64,000 nt of DNA. Source: Siniperca chuatsi. Taxonomy: Eukaryota; Chordata; Actinopteri; Centrarchiformes; Sinipercidae. Under the pieces are notes generated by a model, which was not told the origin of the DNA, did no database searches, and saw only the letters and a list, made by a program, of their open reading frames with translations. Location of the stretch: assembly GCF_020085105.1 (NCBI RefSeq), contig NC_058056.1:14806929-14870928 (forward strand), in the 5' to 3' direction. The translations under genes and the position numbers were made by a program. Position 1 is the first letter of the stretch, and every line of letters begins with the position of its first letter. This document shows positions 49,201 through 64,000 of this stretch, piece after piece.

Positions 49201-52162
49201 GCAACTAATAGGTTTATGCGATGGGAAGTAAAACAGCATAAAGCTAAAAGTAATAGAGGATTTAAAAATGCATTGCTATAATTAGGCATAGTCATTTTTT
49301 GGCTTGTTGTTACAGTCTGAACACCAAAATTTAATATAAGAACTCACACCATCACATTTCTTCATTGTCCTTCAGGTCGTCATGAGTCCCAGGAGCCTTT
49401 CCTCCAGTGGATGGTTTTGCTCAGCAACATGTCTGACCTGCCCTGGGTTCACACGATCAGCTACGGAGACGATGAAGACAGCCTGTCTGCTGCGTACATG
49501 ATGCGCATCAACACAGAGTTTATGAAAGCTGGCGTCAGGGGAATCTCTTTGCTCTTTGCTTCTGGTCAGTAAGAAGGAAATATGCAGAACCCATGTCTTG
49601 TACTTGTAGCACACAGAGACATTTAAGAACATTCAAAAACAACACCTAATTGTTACTTTGTCAGCAAAATGACAAAGCTAACAAATCCTTCGTTTGTCTA
49701 CAGGACAGTTTCAGCCTGTTATCTTGTCATTCCTGTTACACGCAATGACTGTGACCTCTCACTTGTTTCTGGTTTAGTTTTGAATCCATCTAGTCCGGCC
49801 AGTAAATAACAAATTCCTGTTTTCAGTGGTACAGGACACATAAGACAGTACTTCAACAAATGGGGAACCGTAAGCTTTTTGTAACCGCTTGAGAGAGAAC
49901 AGATGACGTAGCAAAAATGAAAAAGACAGCCTTGGTCTCTTTGGCAACGTGTCAACTTACTTTGCTCCATTACTGTACGATCATTATCTCACTTGAAACA
50001 TGAATACACTACCATTGTTTTAAATAAACACCCATGACGGCCTGGTGGTTCTAGAAAAACGTGTTTACATATTACCGTTTGGCCACTGGCTTTTTCCACA
50101 ACTCACAACAATACTTGAAAGACTGCCATCTGTCAGGAAGATATGCTGCATTGCATGATTACCTCTTACATCATCTTTAGTCACTCTGATCTTGTTTAAT
50201 GAGTATCTATTACATCATTCTTTATCTCTGTGATCTTGTGTCATGTTCAGGTGACAGTGGTGCCGGATGCAGACATTTGGGTAAAGAGAACTCCTTCAGG
50301 CCAAGTTTTCCTGCCTCAAGGTAAAACATTTCTACATTTCTGAAAGTAAGCCAGTTTCTGCACTGATGCTAGTATAGGTTTGGACTGGACTGAGGGCATT
50401 TGTCTCATGTATTGGTGATATGGGAATCTACAAAGACATATGGGTGTTGAAAAACTGAACAAAGAATTATCCCACAGTAAAAGGTTGATCCAGTGCCACA
50501 GAAGTTTATCAGTACAGCCAACCCTCCTCGTATGTACTGTAGCATTCCAGTGCAAGGCGAGTCTATTCTTGAAATTAATCCAAAGACAAATTCAAACACA
50601 TGTCAGATGTAAGGTAAAGGTTTAGGAAAAGCACTAAACATCTAACGCTCCATGCTGTGCTTCTTGTTCCCAGCCCATATGTGACTACAGTAGGAGGAAC
50701 CTCATTCAAGAACCCATTTAAGGTCACGTATGAAGTTACAGATTACATCAGTGGAGGAGGTTTCAGCAACATCTTCAAGATGCCTGACTACCAGGTAATA
50801 ATATCTGGTCATCAGCTCTTTTAATGCTCAATTATTGCAGTGTCATTGATGCTGTGTGTTTGTGTTCCTATAGGCCAGTGCAGTGGATGCGTATCTGAAG
50901 ACTGTAGCAGCAGCCCTCCCTCCTCAGTCATATTTCAATACCAGCGGCAGGGCCTATCCAGACATGGCTGCCCTGTCTGATAATTACTGGGTGGTCATCA
51001 ACAGAGTACCCGTCCCCTGGGTGTCTGGGACCTCGGTAAAATATATCTAACTTGACTATACTTTTTGGTGAATAGAAAATTAACAGCGTGACGGAACACA
51101 TAGATACTGCCATACAATGATTCATTGCATCTCTCATTGATTGATCTCCCTCCCAGGCGTCAACCCCTGTGGTCGGAGGCATGATGTCTCTCATCAATGA
51201 TCAGCGGCTGCTAAAGGGCCTGCCTGCCCTGGGCTTCCTCAACCCTCGCCTCTACAAGCTCAAAGGACAAGCCCTATTTGATGTAAGTCAAGTTATTACT
51301 GTGTTAAAGTAAATCTTTTTTTCAGTTATCCCTTAAAGCTTGTTTTTGGACTTGATTTGTTTTAGCAATTTTTGGAGAGTCATGTTCTTGCTTTGCTGAG
51401 ATTTAGTCTCTTCAAAGATATTTACTTACACTCAGTAGCCACTCTATTTAGCACACCTGTACAATCTATTGCAATTGCAAAACAACAGCTCTGCCATAAG
51501 TTTTTGTTGACATTGTCAGAAATGTAAATTCAATTGCTTATATTGAGGTCATAGTTAAAGGAGCTGTTGTACTGGACTGCATTACATTAAGAGGTGTTTC
51601 TAATATTCTGCCCCCCTCATGTGTATATAAATGGGGAGGACAAAATATTAGAAACATCTTAATGTAATGCAGTTCAGTGCAACATGTCTAACTATGACCT
51701 CAATGCAAAAACTATATTGATTATAGGCTTCATAAAAGTAGACTTTATGGCAGAACAGTGGATTGCATTAGATTGTACAGGTGTACCTAATAAAGTGTAT
51801 ACAAAAAAAGTGGCCACTATTTCAAAAGCATTTTCACCTATGTGTTCAAAGTTGATGTACAAGTGAAAATTACACAACATAAACCCAAGGACTCAAATTG
51901 TAGAACTTTAATTCCTTCTTGAGGCACACGATCCAAAATAACTGCAGTAGAAGAAAACCCTTTTGCAACACATTTTGTAGTGATGGTCTGGTTCCTGCAT
52001 GCTATGCATCCTTGTCTCCAGGTGACTGAAGGCTGTCACCTGAGCTGTCTGGACGAACAGGTTCAGGGTAAAGGTTTCTGTGCTGCACCATCATGGGACC
52101 CTGTTACAGGCTGGGGGACGCCAAACTACCCTGCACTTCTGGCTGCCCTGCTAGCTGAGTGA
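46290..52162 (+). CDS. tpp1: Tripeptidyl peptidase 1 (CLN2), lysosomal sedolisin
   Basis: Lysosomal serine-carboxyl peptidase that removes tripeptides from protein N-termini; loss of the human gene causes CLN2 disease. Exons: 46290-46300, 46751-46825, 47339-47478, 47758-47908, 48337-48458, 48546-48721, 48840-49038, 49376-49564, 50251-50320, 50674-50794, 50874-51035, 51157-51282, 52022-52162. Phases fit: 560 aa (human 563), 13 exons as in human. It starts with a hydrophobic signal peptide (residues 1-20). The propeptide includes [13 protein letters not shown]. Catalytic Glu and Asp are in GLEASLD (about 268, 272), the oxyanion Asp is in GDSGAG (about 356), and the nucleophile Ser is in SGTSAST (about 472, its codon the last of its exon). 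The calcium site region [11 protein letters not shown] is intact. Expected to be active. Confidence 0.98.
51431..51820. mobile_element. Fold-back (long palindromic) element in tpp1 intron
   Basis: The left arm (AGCACACCTGTACAATCTAT) and right arm (inverse: GGTACACCTGTACAATCTAA) are inverted copies. Pairing continues inward through GCTCTGCCATAA/GTTCTGCCATAA and, near the centre, CATTACATTAAGA...TTTCTAATATT against its complement. The centre is about 51620, and the whole forms one hairpin of about 390 bases. There is no coding content. It lies in the last tpp1 intron. Confidence 0.8.
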
Positions 52163-53212
52163 AAACCATGCAGTTCAAGTTAAGCCATCAGGGCAGTGTC
52201 TGCTCTGAGAGCAGGTACTATACACACACATCCAAACTCTTGGTACCTGATACCAAAGGCAGGATGGTGAAATGGAGGGAAAACAATGCCTACACAGATT
52301 TATGCCTCTGTTTTATTCTGTTCATTTAAGGTTGAAACGCTATGTTCCAGTCTTCAGGATTTTTATGTCGTCATCACTTTCAGGATACTCTTGACTCCTT
52401 TTCAGTATATTTTATTTCCTCCAAAAGGCTTTAAACTGTTTCCTTTAAATACTTTTAGGTCAGGGATAGTGTGGTGGTTTGGGATTTTGCTACACTGCAG
52501 CTGCCTGTTTCTGCTGTTCACTGCATTTTAACTGACCCAGATTTCTCTGTGAATCTCTTAAATTTACAGGCAGATGGGTGTTAACAGTAATCTCACGCCT
52601 TAAATTCATGCCGCTACATATACACAGCAATGGGAAGTGTGGGTAAACTGGTTGCTATGCATAAAGAACATAAACATACTAAAATACACACATCAATCAC
52701 CTCTTAGATGTGCACATAGGCCTATTCTAATATTTTTGTATATTAATACAATGTTATGTCAATCTAATCTATATACCAGATGCAATCATTTCACCAGATT
52801 AAGGCAATTTAGCATGTAATTAGATACAGGTTTGGTTTGTAATAAGACTGAGCTTTGTGTTTTGCCATACTACACTGCAGGGATGAGTGAGGCACAAGTC
52901 ACCTCATTTAATAACAAATATACTGTACTTGCATGCAATTCTAAAAATGTCACTCATGGATTTGTAATAAAACAGGAACATACAGTATGTGGTTTAAGAT
53001 TAACAGGACCTTTTTAAAACTTGAGTTTACTTTGGTTTGTTGCTGTTTGCTCTGCAGCTATGAACTAATCAAATGCACTAATATGTGGGTTAAAAGTGAT
53101 TCAGCAACCTACCCACCAGCATTGTTGCACTTGTTTTTACCTTTTTAACCATGTAAATTCTCAAATCAGATGTATTTAATGTGCGAAAGACTGCCTGTGT
53201 GTTTGTGAAATT

Positions 53213-53218
53213 ATTAAA
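53213..53218 (+). terminator. tpp1: Likely tpp1 polyadenylation signal
   Basis: ATTAAA about 1.05 kb after the stop. AATAAA at 52967 is an alternative. Confidence 0.5.
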
Positions 53219-53334
53219 GCTGGATTTTTCTTGGAAATGTCAGTTGACTGATTCAAGAAAATGAAAGCTGAATGCTGCAGTTATTAGAAATGAACCAGAT
53301 GCTTAGTGTTGTGCAAAAGAGAATGCAATGGAAA

Positions 53335-53615
53335 GAGCTGAATCAACAAAAAAAATATCACAACTAATTTGATTAATGCTAAATCATGTCTTTTTTTTCT
53401 TCTTTTTTTTTTTTTTTTAAGCAAAACTGCCAAATATTTCCTAGTCTCTGCCTCTAAATTGTGAGGTTTTTCAGATTTGATTATGTCTAATGTGACAGTA
53501 AGCTTAACATCTTTGGGTTGTTGGTTGGACAAAACAAGCAATTTGAAGACATCACCTCGCGTATTCACTATTTTCTGACATTTTATAGAGCAATTTTGTT
53601 GCAGCCCTAAAATTG
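53335..53615 (-). repeat. Dispersed repeat family, copy 3 (inverted)
   Basis: On the minus strand it reads TATAAAATGTCAGAAAATAG, then TCTTCAAATTGCTTGTTTTG, then CAACCCAAAGATGTTAAGC, the same order as copy 4 (58470-58770). It carries an internal T/A-rich insertion (plus 53390-53420). Confidence 0.65.
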
Positions 53616-55029
53616 TTTCTACTGAAGACCTGATTGTAACAACTAGTAACAGTTGAGATTGCAGCTGGCAATGACTATCTCTTTAAAAAGATAGTATTAG
53701 AATCAAACCTTTTTCAATGCAAATTTTTGCTGTTCCCCCTGGTCTGTGTTTCTTATGTCAGACAGAAACAATTAGTTGACAGTGTGTTCAAATCATTGTT
53801 ACACAACTAACCAGCTGTAAGATGTCACTTTAAAGCTGCTTAATTTAAGTTTTAAGATGTGATAAAATTGTCAATCATGTATATGCAATACACTGAAAAA
53901 TAAAAGTACCTGAATTTTTCACTTCCTTGTTGTTTTTCCCTTTTAACAAAAGAGGAAATGTCGTTCAGTTCAAGCAATCACAAATACTGTTGACACATTG
54001 TCAACTATTAACTGCAAATGTGAGGCGTGTTATGAGCTTCAAGAGAACATCTACCTTTTTAAAACACTACTTATATTGTCGTATTGAATTTAACAGCTAG
54101 GTTAATATTAACAGATCCACCGCCTCCATGGGCTCAAACCTAAATGTTTAAAATGATATTCTTATATATAATTATTCTGAATAAGAAAATGCTCCATATC
54201 CCAGTAAAAACACCACAGGTGCTGTAGTGACCCGAGTTTCATTATTCACGGCTCCATTATTAATCTCTAAATTACATTGCATTTAAAACAGCTAAATGTT
54301 ATAAAATTAAACACGTGAGATGACAAATGACACTTCGTATTGGTGGTGCAAGGGGGAAAAACATTTTAATCAGTGATCACTATTGAAAAATCACATGGCT
54401 ATTATCTACATGATTCTGATATTGCGTTGTACAAAATGAAAATATGCAAAGACCACCCAATTCCCCCCTCGAAACATTCACATGAAGAGGAAAGGGGGAG
54501 GTAAAACAAACCGTGAAACCTCTTGCATGAAGAGCTACAGGGACAATCTTACTACATACATTACCACAGAGCTTATGTCAAACAGTGTACAATATGCACA
54601 CTTGGGGAAAGTACAAAATTGAAAAGGTGTCATTGTGGAGGATCAATGAAAATTTGACATCTATTCCAAAAACTTTTTAACTGGCTGTGTTAAGGTATAA
54701 ATACGTTTTTAGGTGCAGATCCATGAATTAACATCTTCACAAGAAGAAACCATAAATTGTTCCATCCAGGTAGCGACAAAGTAGGGTAGGATGCCTGAGG
54801 GGGTTGGGGTTCTCACAAGTTCCTTGTTCAAACCTCCATATATATATCAAAAAGTTTGAGAAAAGGTCATTTCTCAGTTTATACCTTTTATCTACAGATG
54901 ATACAAAGGGGACTTCTTATCTCACAACAAAGCAGGACACGGGACATTAGTTTGTCAAGGAGCGGAGATACGGGACAAGTCCTCCAGTGTATGCTCTCGT
55001 TGTTGTCGTTAGCCGGGTTTAGGGCTGAT

Positions 55030-59315
<4,286 letters not shown>

Positions 59316-62300
59316 ATGGGGAAGACAGGTGGAAGAGACGACTTTGAATGGGTTTATAATGACCAGCCGCACACTTCAAGAAGAAAAGAAATTCTGGGTA
59401 AGAATTGAAAGAAAATAGAAAACTTTGTCAATGCTGTGAAATCTGCTGAGTTAAATGGCTGGTTGGTTTGTGTATTAAGTTGAAGTTTTTTGTTGTTTTT
59501 TTCTGACCACAACCCATTTATAAAATCGTAGCCGGTTAAACCTGTTTACCAGCTGTTGCTTAACGAGCTATCAGACCACAATGGATGCAAGGGACATGCT
59601 GAAACTGACATGCCACTAAAGATAAACACAGTTTTGAATAATTCACTTGCATGTTGATACATCATCCTTTTAAGTACATGTAGAAATATTAATTTAAACT
59701 CCCTTTAAAACCGCAGCTTTTTAAGGCAAAGATATTAATTACCTTGTAATTCAGTGTACATGGATGTCAAAGATAAAAGTACAGTATAATTCCCATTATA
59801 ATTTTGACTAATATTTTAAAACATATTACATTAATGGATGTTTCTCACATTGTTTCCCCTCACAGTTGACTTAAACTGCTGTCTGCATTATTTACAGTAT
59901 TTTATGACATTTTTTTAAGCAAAAGTCACTTCATTTTAGAAAGAGGGAGTGTACATATCAGCAGCAAATACAGTAAATGAACTTAGTCACCCATGATAGA
60001 GCATTATGATGTTAAAGTGTAGCTAAGAGAGAAATGGCATGTCTCACTCCTGACTATTAAATACCAGAAGATTTACTTAGTTCTGCTTGAAAATCCGGCA
60101 GAAGGCTATAATCTGTTCTTTTTGTGTAAACTAATCTGCCTCTCTGTCATCTTTTTCTCTGACTTGTGAGACAATAACAGTTTATTGAGATCAGGTGCAG
60201 GTGACAATGCCTCTGGGCTTGTTAGGTAACCAGACACATTCCCTGCTCATGGCAAACACAGATGCAATGCAATGCGTGAAAAGAAAAGGCTTTGCGAGAG
60301 TCGGGGGGGTCTGTATCAAGAACAGTTGTCTTTGGTAATCATCTGAACCTGTTGATGTATATTTGATCGTGGCTTTGTCCAGCAGTCACATGGTTGCAGG
60401 TGATGGTTTGCTTGACACCGCCGAGCCTTGAATTATTAAAATGTTTTGTTTTAATTGTCCTCTGCCCTGCCTTGATGGGAGAGGCAGAGGGATGCGAGTG
60501 TCAAAGGCTGTTCCTTTTACATTGTCGTGTGGGATGTTTTGATTTGACAAGTGGTTTTATGAATTGAACGGCTAATTGTTTGGCATGTCTGCTGCCTGTA
60601 GGTTTGGCTCGACTCGCATGTCATAAACTTTATATTACGGTGAAAACTGAGATATAACATACAAACACCTCCCCAAACACCTGCCATTATAGTAGCTTGT
60701 GAGATCACACGGCTGATTAATGGTTGTGACACTGCCTCATGGTCGATCATTTTTAGCAGCTCTGCAAAGGCGTGCAGTTGAATCTGAAATCATTTGTTGC
60801 TGAAGCTTGAGGCCGAAACCTTATACGGGTTAAGTATGTGACCATAAAGGTAAATGAAGTGAAGCTGAAATCCAGTGATGGCTGTACAGCATGTTTTGCG
60901 CGGTGGCTTTAAGCAGTTTAAAATGTTTATTTCATGATGTCTGGTTATCGATTTAACTTTATGCCCTCTGGGTCGGCTACAATGCCAACACCTGAGGATT
61001 TAAAGCCCATAAACACGGCTATAAATAACACGAGTAAATGACACATTGGAGGGTAGTTTAAATCATACAGTCAGGGGCTTAGCACAAGATTGTGGACCCT
61101 GTACATAGGCATCCTCTATGGGCCCCTCCCCGCATCCACGGCTATGTATACTCAGCCAGCCCCCCCATGCTCCTGCATACAGTAGATTAAAAAGGAATAT
61201 GTACTTAATATTTTGGATCAGTATCTTGATAAATTATTGTTTTAAAATAAGTAACCATATAGGGGGGAAGTAGGGAATTCCTCTTGGCTACACATTAACT
61301 GAATAAAGACGGTTTGGTCTGTAAAGGGGAGACCTACATGCCCTAGAAATGCTACTGAAACCAGGCTCTGCTGTTTTTAACCTACAGTTTACTATGGTGA
61401 GCTAATTTACATAAAAGCATTACAGAAATGACCTGAAAGCGTAGAAGCAGGCCAGATTTGCATTAGCCTTAACCCCTGCGATCCCGGATTTTGCATGGAT
61501 AGGACGAAACCCCTCCTGACTCATTTGCACCAAATCTGTTTAACTTGATGGGCTGTAAGGTATGGCCAGTGTAACAAATCAGAGGCTGTATGTCCTAATA
61601 CACACTCTGTTCGAGTACATTTATGTTGTAAATGTCTTATGAACTAAACCTAGTTCTTTTTGTAACGCTGAATGTTTTAAACCACTGCCTTGTATCTCCC
61701 TTCATGTTGTGTCCCTCAGCAAAACAACACCTCTGCCAATTAAAAAATGACTTTTGTCAGCAGGCTCTTCCCAGGAGAAGGGCTAGTACATTGCCACATG
61801 TTTGATTGTGTTCTTTGGGATACACAGTATTGTGACAAAGTATTACACAGAGATAAGTTGAAAATGACAGTGAATGAGTAAACAGTTTTCTCTGCTGGAT
61901 TCATGATAGATATTTTACTGTCTTTACATTTCCTACATAATTATTAAAAAAATGAAATTAATCTGTTACATTTTTTTCTCCCTTTCCACTACTTCCATTA
62001 ACCCACTATTTCCTTTTTTTCATTTGGTTGCCTTTACTGTCCTCCGCTTTTCAACTCCCTAAACCTTTAATCCTCTTCTGCTCTTGCTACATCCTTTATT
62101 TCCTACAATCCTCTCATCCCCTTTTCTGTTGGTTTCTCTCCTCAGCCAAATATCCAGAGATCAAGACTCTGATGGGTCCAGACCCCCAGCTGAAGTGGGT
62201 GGTATCAGGCATGGTCCTAACCCAGCTCATGGCCTGCTATCTGGTCCGCGACCTCTCCTGGAAGTGGATCTTCTTCTGGGCTTACGCCTTCGGAGGCTGC

Positions 62301-63830
62301 ATCAACCACTCCCTGACTCTGGCTATCCACGACATCTCTCACAACGTGGCCTTTGGCAACAAGCTGGCGAAGTGGAACCGCTGGTTTGCCATGTGGGCCA
62401 ACCTGCCCATCGGGTTGCCTTACTCTGCCTCCTTTAAGAAGTACCACATCGACCACCATCGGTATCTGGGTGGCGACCAGCTGGATGTTGACATCCCAAC
62501 AGACATTGAGGGATGGTTCTTCTGCACCCCAGCCAGGAAGGTGCTCTGGCTCTTCCTCCAGCCCTTCTTCTATGCCCTTCGCCCATTGGTGGTCAATCCT
62601 AAGCCAGTGTGTCAGCTGGAGATCCAGAACGCAGTTGTTCAGCTCACAGTAGACTTAATTATCTACTATCTATGGGGGCTGAAGCCCATTGTTTACCTTA
62701 TTGCGGGTTCTATCCTGTGTATGGGATTGCATCCTATCTCTGGACATTTCATAGCTGAGCATTACATGTTCCTGAAGGGACACGAGACATATTCTTACTA
62801 TGGATCACTGAACTTGATCACCTTCAATGTTGGGTATCACATGGAGCACCATGACTTCCCAAGCATACCTGGCAGTAAACTACCTCAGGTGAGACTGTGT
62901 TACTGTGATAAATCATGACCACATTTCCAACAGGTAAACTCTGAACTCGAGTCATTTTTTCCGAGACTATTTTTAGCTGAGGGGTAGAGTATGAGGACGG
63001 CTGCAGCACTTGCACCACCACTGGGTGTGGGCAGATAAGACGGGCCTCTCCTGTCTTTCAGAATCAAACAAAAAGGTATCTGCAAATGCCACATTTTTTC
63101 TATCAACTGCAAATATTTATCAGATGAACGGCCAGGCTTTGTAACTGATTAACTGCTGCCTCTCGAGCACCACAAGTGCACGAAGAGATTCAAAGTGAGA
63201 TACCTCCCTGACAACTGCTTTATTTAAACAGTTTGAAAATTCTTTAGTTTATGAGCTATTTTTGTTCCTAACAGAGGGAATATTACCCTTTTTTAGATTA
63301 GAAGAATCTGTTTTTGAACTATCAAGTGATACATTTTCAGGATTTAAAAAAATCACTCTGACATTTTATATCTATTCCATTCTGTGCCCGGTGGTGTTTT
63401 TTTGACAGAAAGTGTAAAGGCCTTTATGATAAAAAACTGTGCAGTGAGTTTTATTGTTGAACAATGTAGTGAAATGTTTCTATCAGCCTTTGTTTCTGTT
63501 ATCTGATTGTCCTAGTGAAATAAGGTGTCATGTTGAATTAGACCTGAATTAGTCCCTTAGGTGCTTCTGACACTTTACATCTGAAATTTAGATGTCATAT
63601 ATTTATATATATATTTGACGTACAGTTGACATTCTTATTGTTTTCTAAGCTTTCATTCTCACTCTTAGTGTTTTTCTTATTGGCAGGTTAAACAAATCGC
63701 AGCAGAGTATTATGACTCCCTGCCTCAACACTCTTCCTGGACCCGGGTATTATGGGACTTTGTGTTTGACGACAGCATCGGCCCCTATGCCAGAATCAAA
63801 CGGAAATACAAGCTAAGCAAGCAGGAATAG
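59316..63830 (+). CDS. degs2: Sphingolipid delta(4)-desaturase/C4-hydroxylase DEGS2
   Basis: ER membrane di-iron enzyme that desaturates dihydroceramide and, for DEGS2, also hydroxylates C4 to make phytoceramide. Exons: 59316-59397, 62146-62888, 63687-63830; in-frame total 322 aa (human 323), three exons. It begins [20 protein letters not shown], with an N-terminal glycine suited to myristoylation as in the family. Three histidine boxes are present: HDISHN (about 89-94), HIDHH (about 128-132) and HMEHH (near 260). Hydrophobic segments lie between them. The end [10 protein letters not shown] differs from DEGS1. The choice of DEGS2 over DEGS1 rests on the sequence and on yy1 next door, as in human 14q32. 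The 3' UTR leaves the window. Confidence 0.93.
59398..62145 (+). other. degs2: degs2 intron 1
   Basis: A 2.75-kb intron. I found no named repeat, no coding exon and no strong regulatory motif. A small frame runs into exon 2 from 62028 but lacks promoter context. Confidence 0.6.
62889..63686 (+). other. degs2: degs2 intron 2
   Basis: About 800 bases, AT-rich, with nothing I can name. Confidence 0.7.
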
Positions 63831-64000
63831 ATCTGTGACTGATTATGTTTCCCTTTAACATGAATGTGAATTTGAGTCAGTTAAAAATCTAAGGACCACT
63901 GAAATATCATCGCAGTTCAAGGAAATGGGAAGAAGATTTAATGTTACAACTTACCCCTATTTTTTCATGCTTCTATTCGTGCTATAAACAGAAGGCCCAT
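63831..64000 (+). other. degs2: degs2 3' UTR, truncated by the window end
   Basis: Non-coding sequence after the stop; no polyadenylation signal is seen before the window ends. Confidence 0.7.

Larger units (their letters stand above)
52163..55029. other. Convergent 3' region of tpp1 and yy1
   Basis: The tpp1 3' UTR runs to about 53240 (AATAAA at 52967, ATTAAA at 53213). An inverted copy of the dispersed repeat lies at 53335-53615. The yy1 3' UTR covers about 54345-55029; an ATTAAA on the minus strand near 54364 could end it. No further gene is seen. Confidence 0.65.

Overview
The window is nuclear DNA from a ray-finned fish, most likely a percomorph teleost. The evidence is intron-split vertebrate genes with GT-AG borders, compact intergenic spaces, AT-rich introns, CA/TA/AAT microsatellites, and dispersed repeats typical of fish (hAT-type MITEs, a HAmo-like tRNA SINE). 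I see no bacterial operon, CRISPR array, intact transposase, or retrovirus/LTR element.

Seven protein-coding genes can be followed codon by codon across their splice sites. (1) prkch, + strand, 343-12961: the 3' part of protein kinase C eta; the 5' end lies left of the window. (2) hif1a, + strand, 17160-30760: 15 exons, 761 aa, with both oxygen-degradation prolines and the C-terminal asparagine intact. (3) htra2, - strand, 37053-32295: 8 exons, 444 aa mitochondrial serine protease. (4) mis18bp1, + strand, 38645-44522: 16 exons, 1132 aa centromere-licensing factor with SANTA, CENP-C-like and SANT/Myb modules. (5) tpp1, + strand, 46290-52162: 13 exons, 560 aa lysosomal sedolisin. (6) yy1, - strand, 57971-55030: 5 exons, 350 aa zinc-finger factor. 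(7) degs2, + strand, 59316-63830: 3 exons, 322 aa sphingolipid desaturase/hydroxylase.

hif1a/htra2 and tpp1/yy1 are convergent pairs; htra2/mis18bp1 and yy1/degs2 are divergent pairs. The genes are not one pathway. prkch-hif1a and yy1-degs2 are each neighbour pairs on human chromosome 14, and MIS18BP1 is on chromosome 14 too. HTRA2 (human chr 2) and TPP1 (human chr 11) lie between them here, so the block is a fish-specific arrangement.

I did not find a wholly new system. The points most worth checking are: a decayed extra copy of the last htra2 exon inside an htra2 intron; a cluster of YY1 sites inside yy1 intron 1; two CACGTG (CLEAR-type) sites just upstream of tpp1; a candidate internal hif1a promoter whose reading frame runs into exon 2; a possible ASPF IAP-binding N-terminus in HTRA2; a CENP-C-like motif and a duplicated SPAK-F module in M18BP1; and a roughly 390-bp fold-back element in a tpp1 intron.
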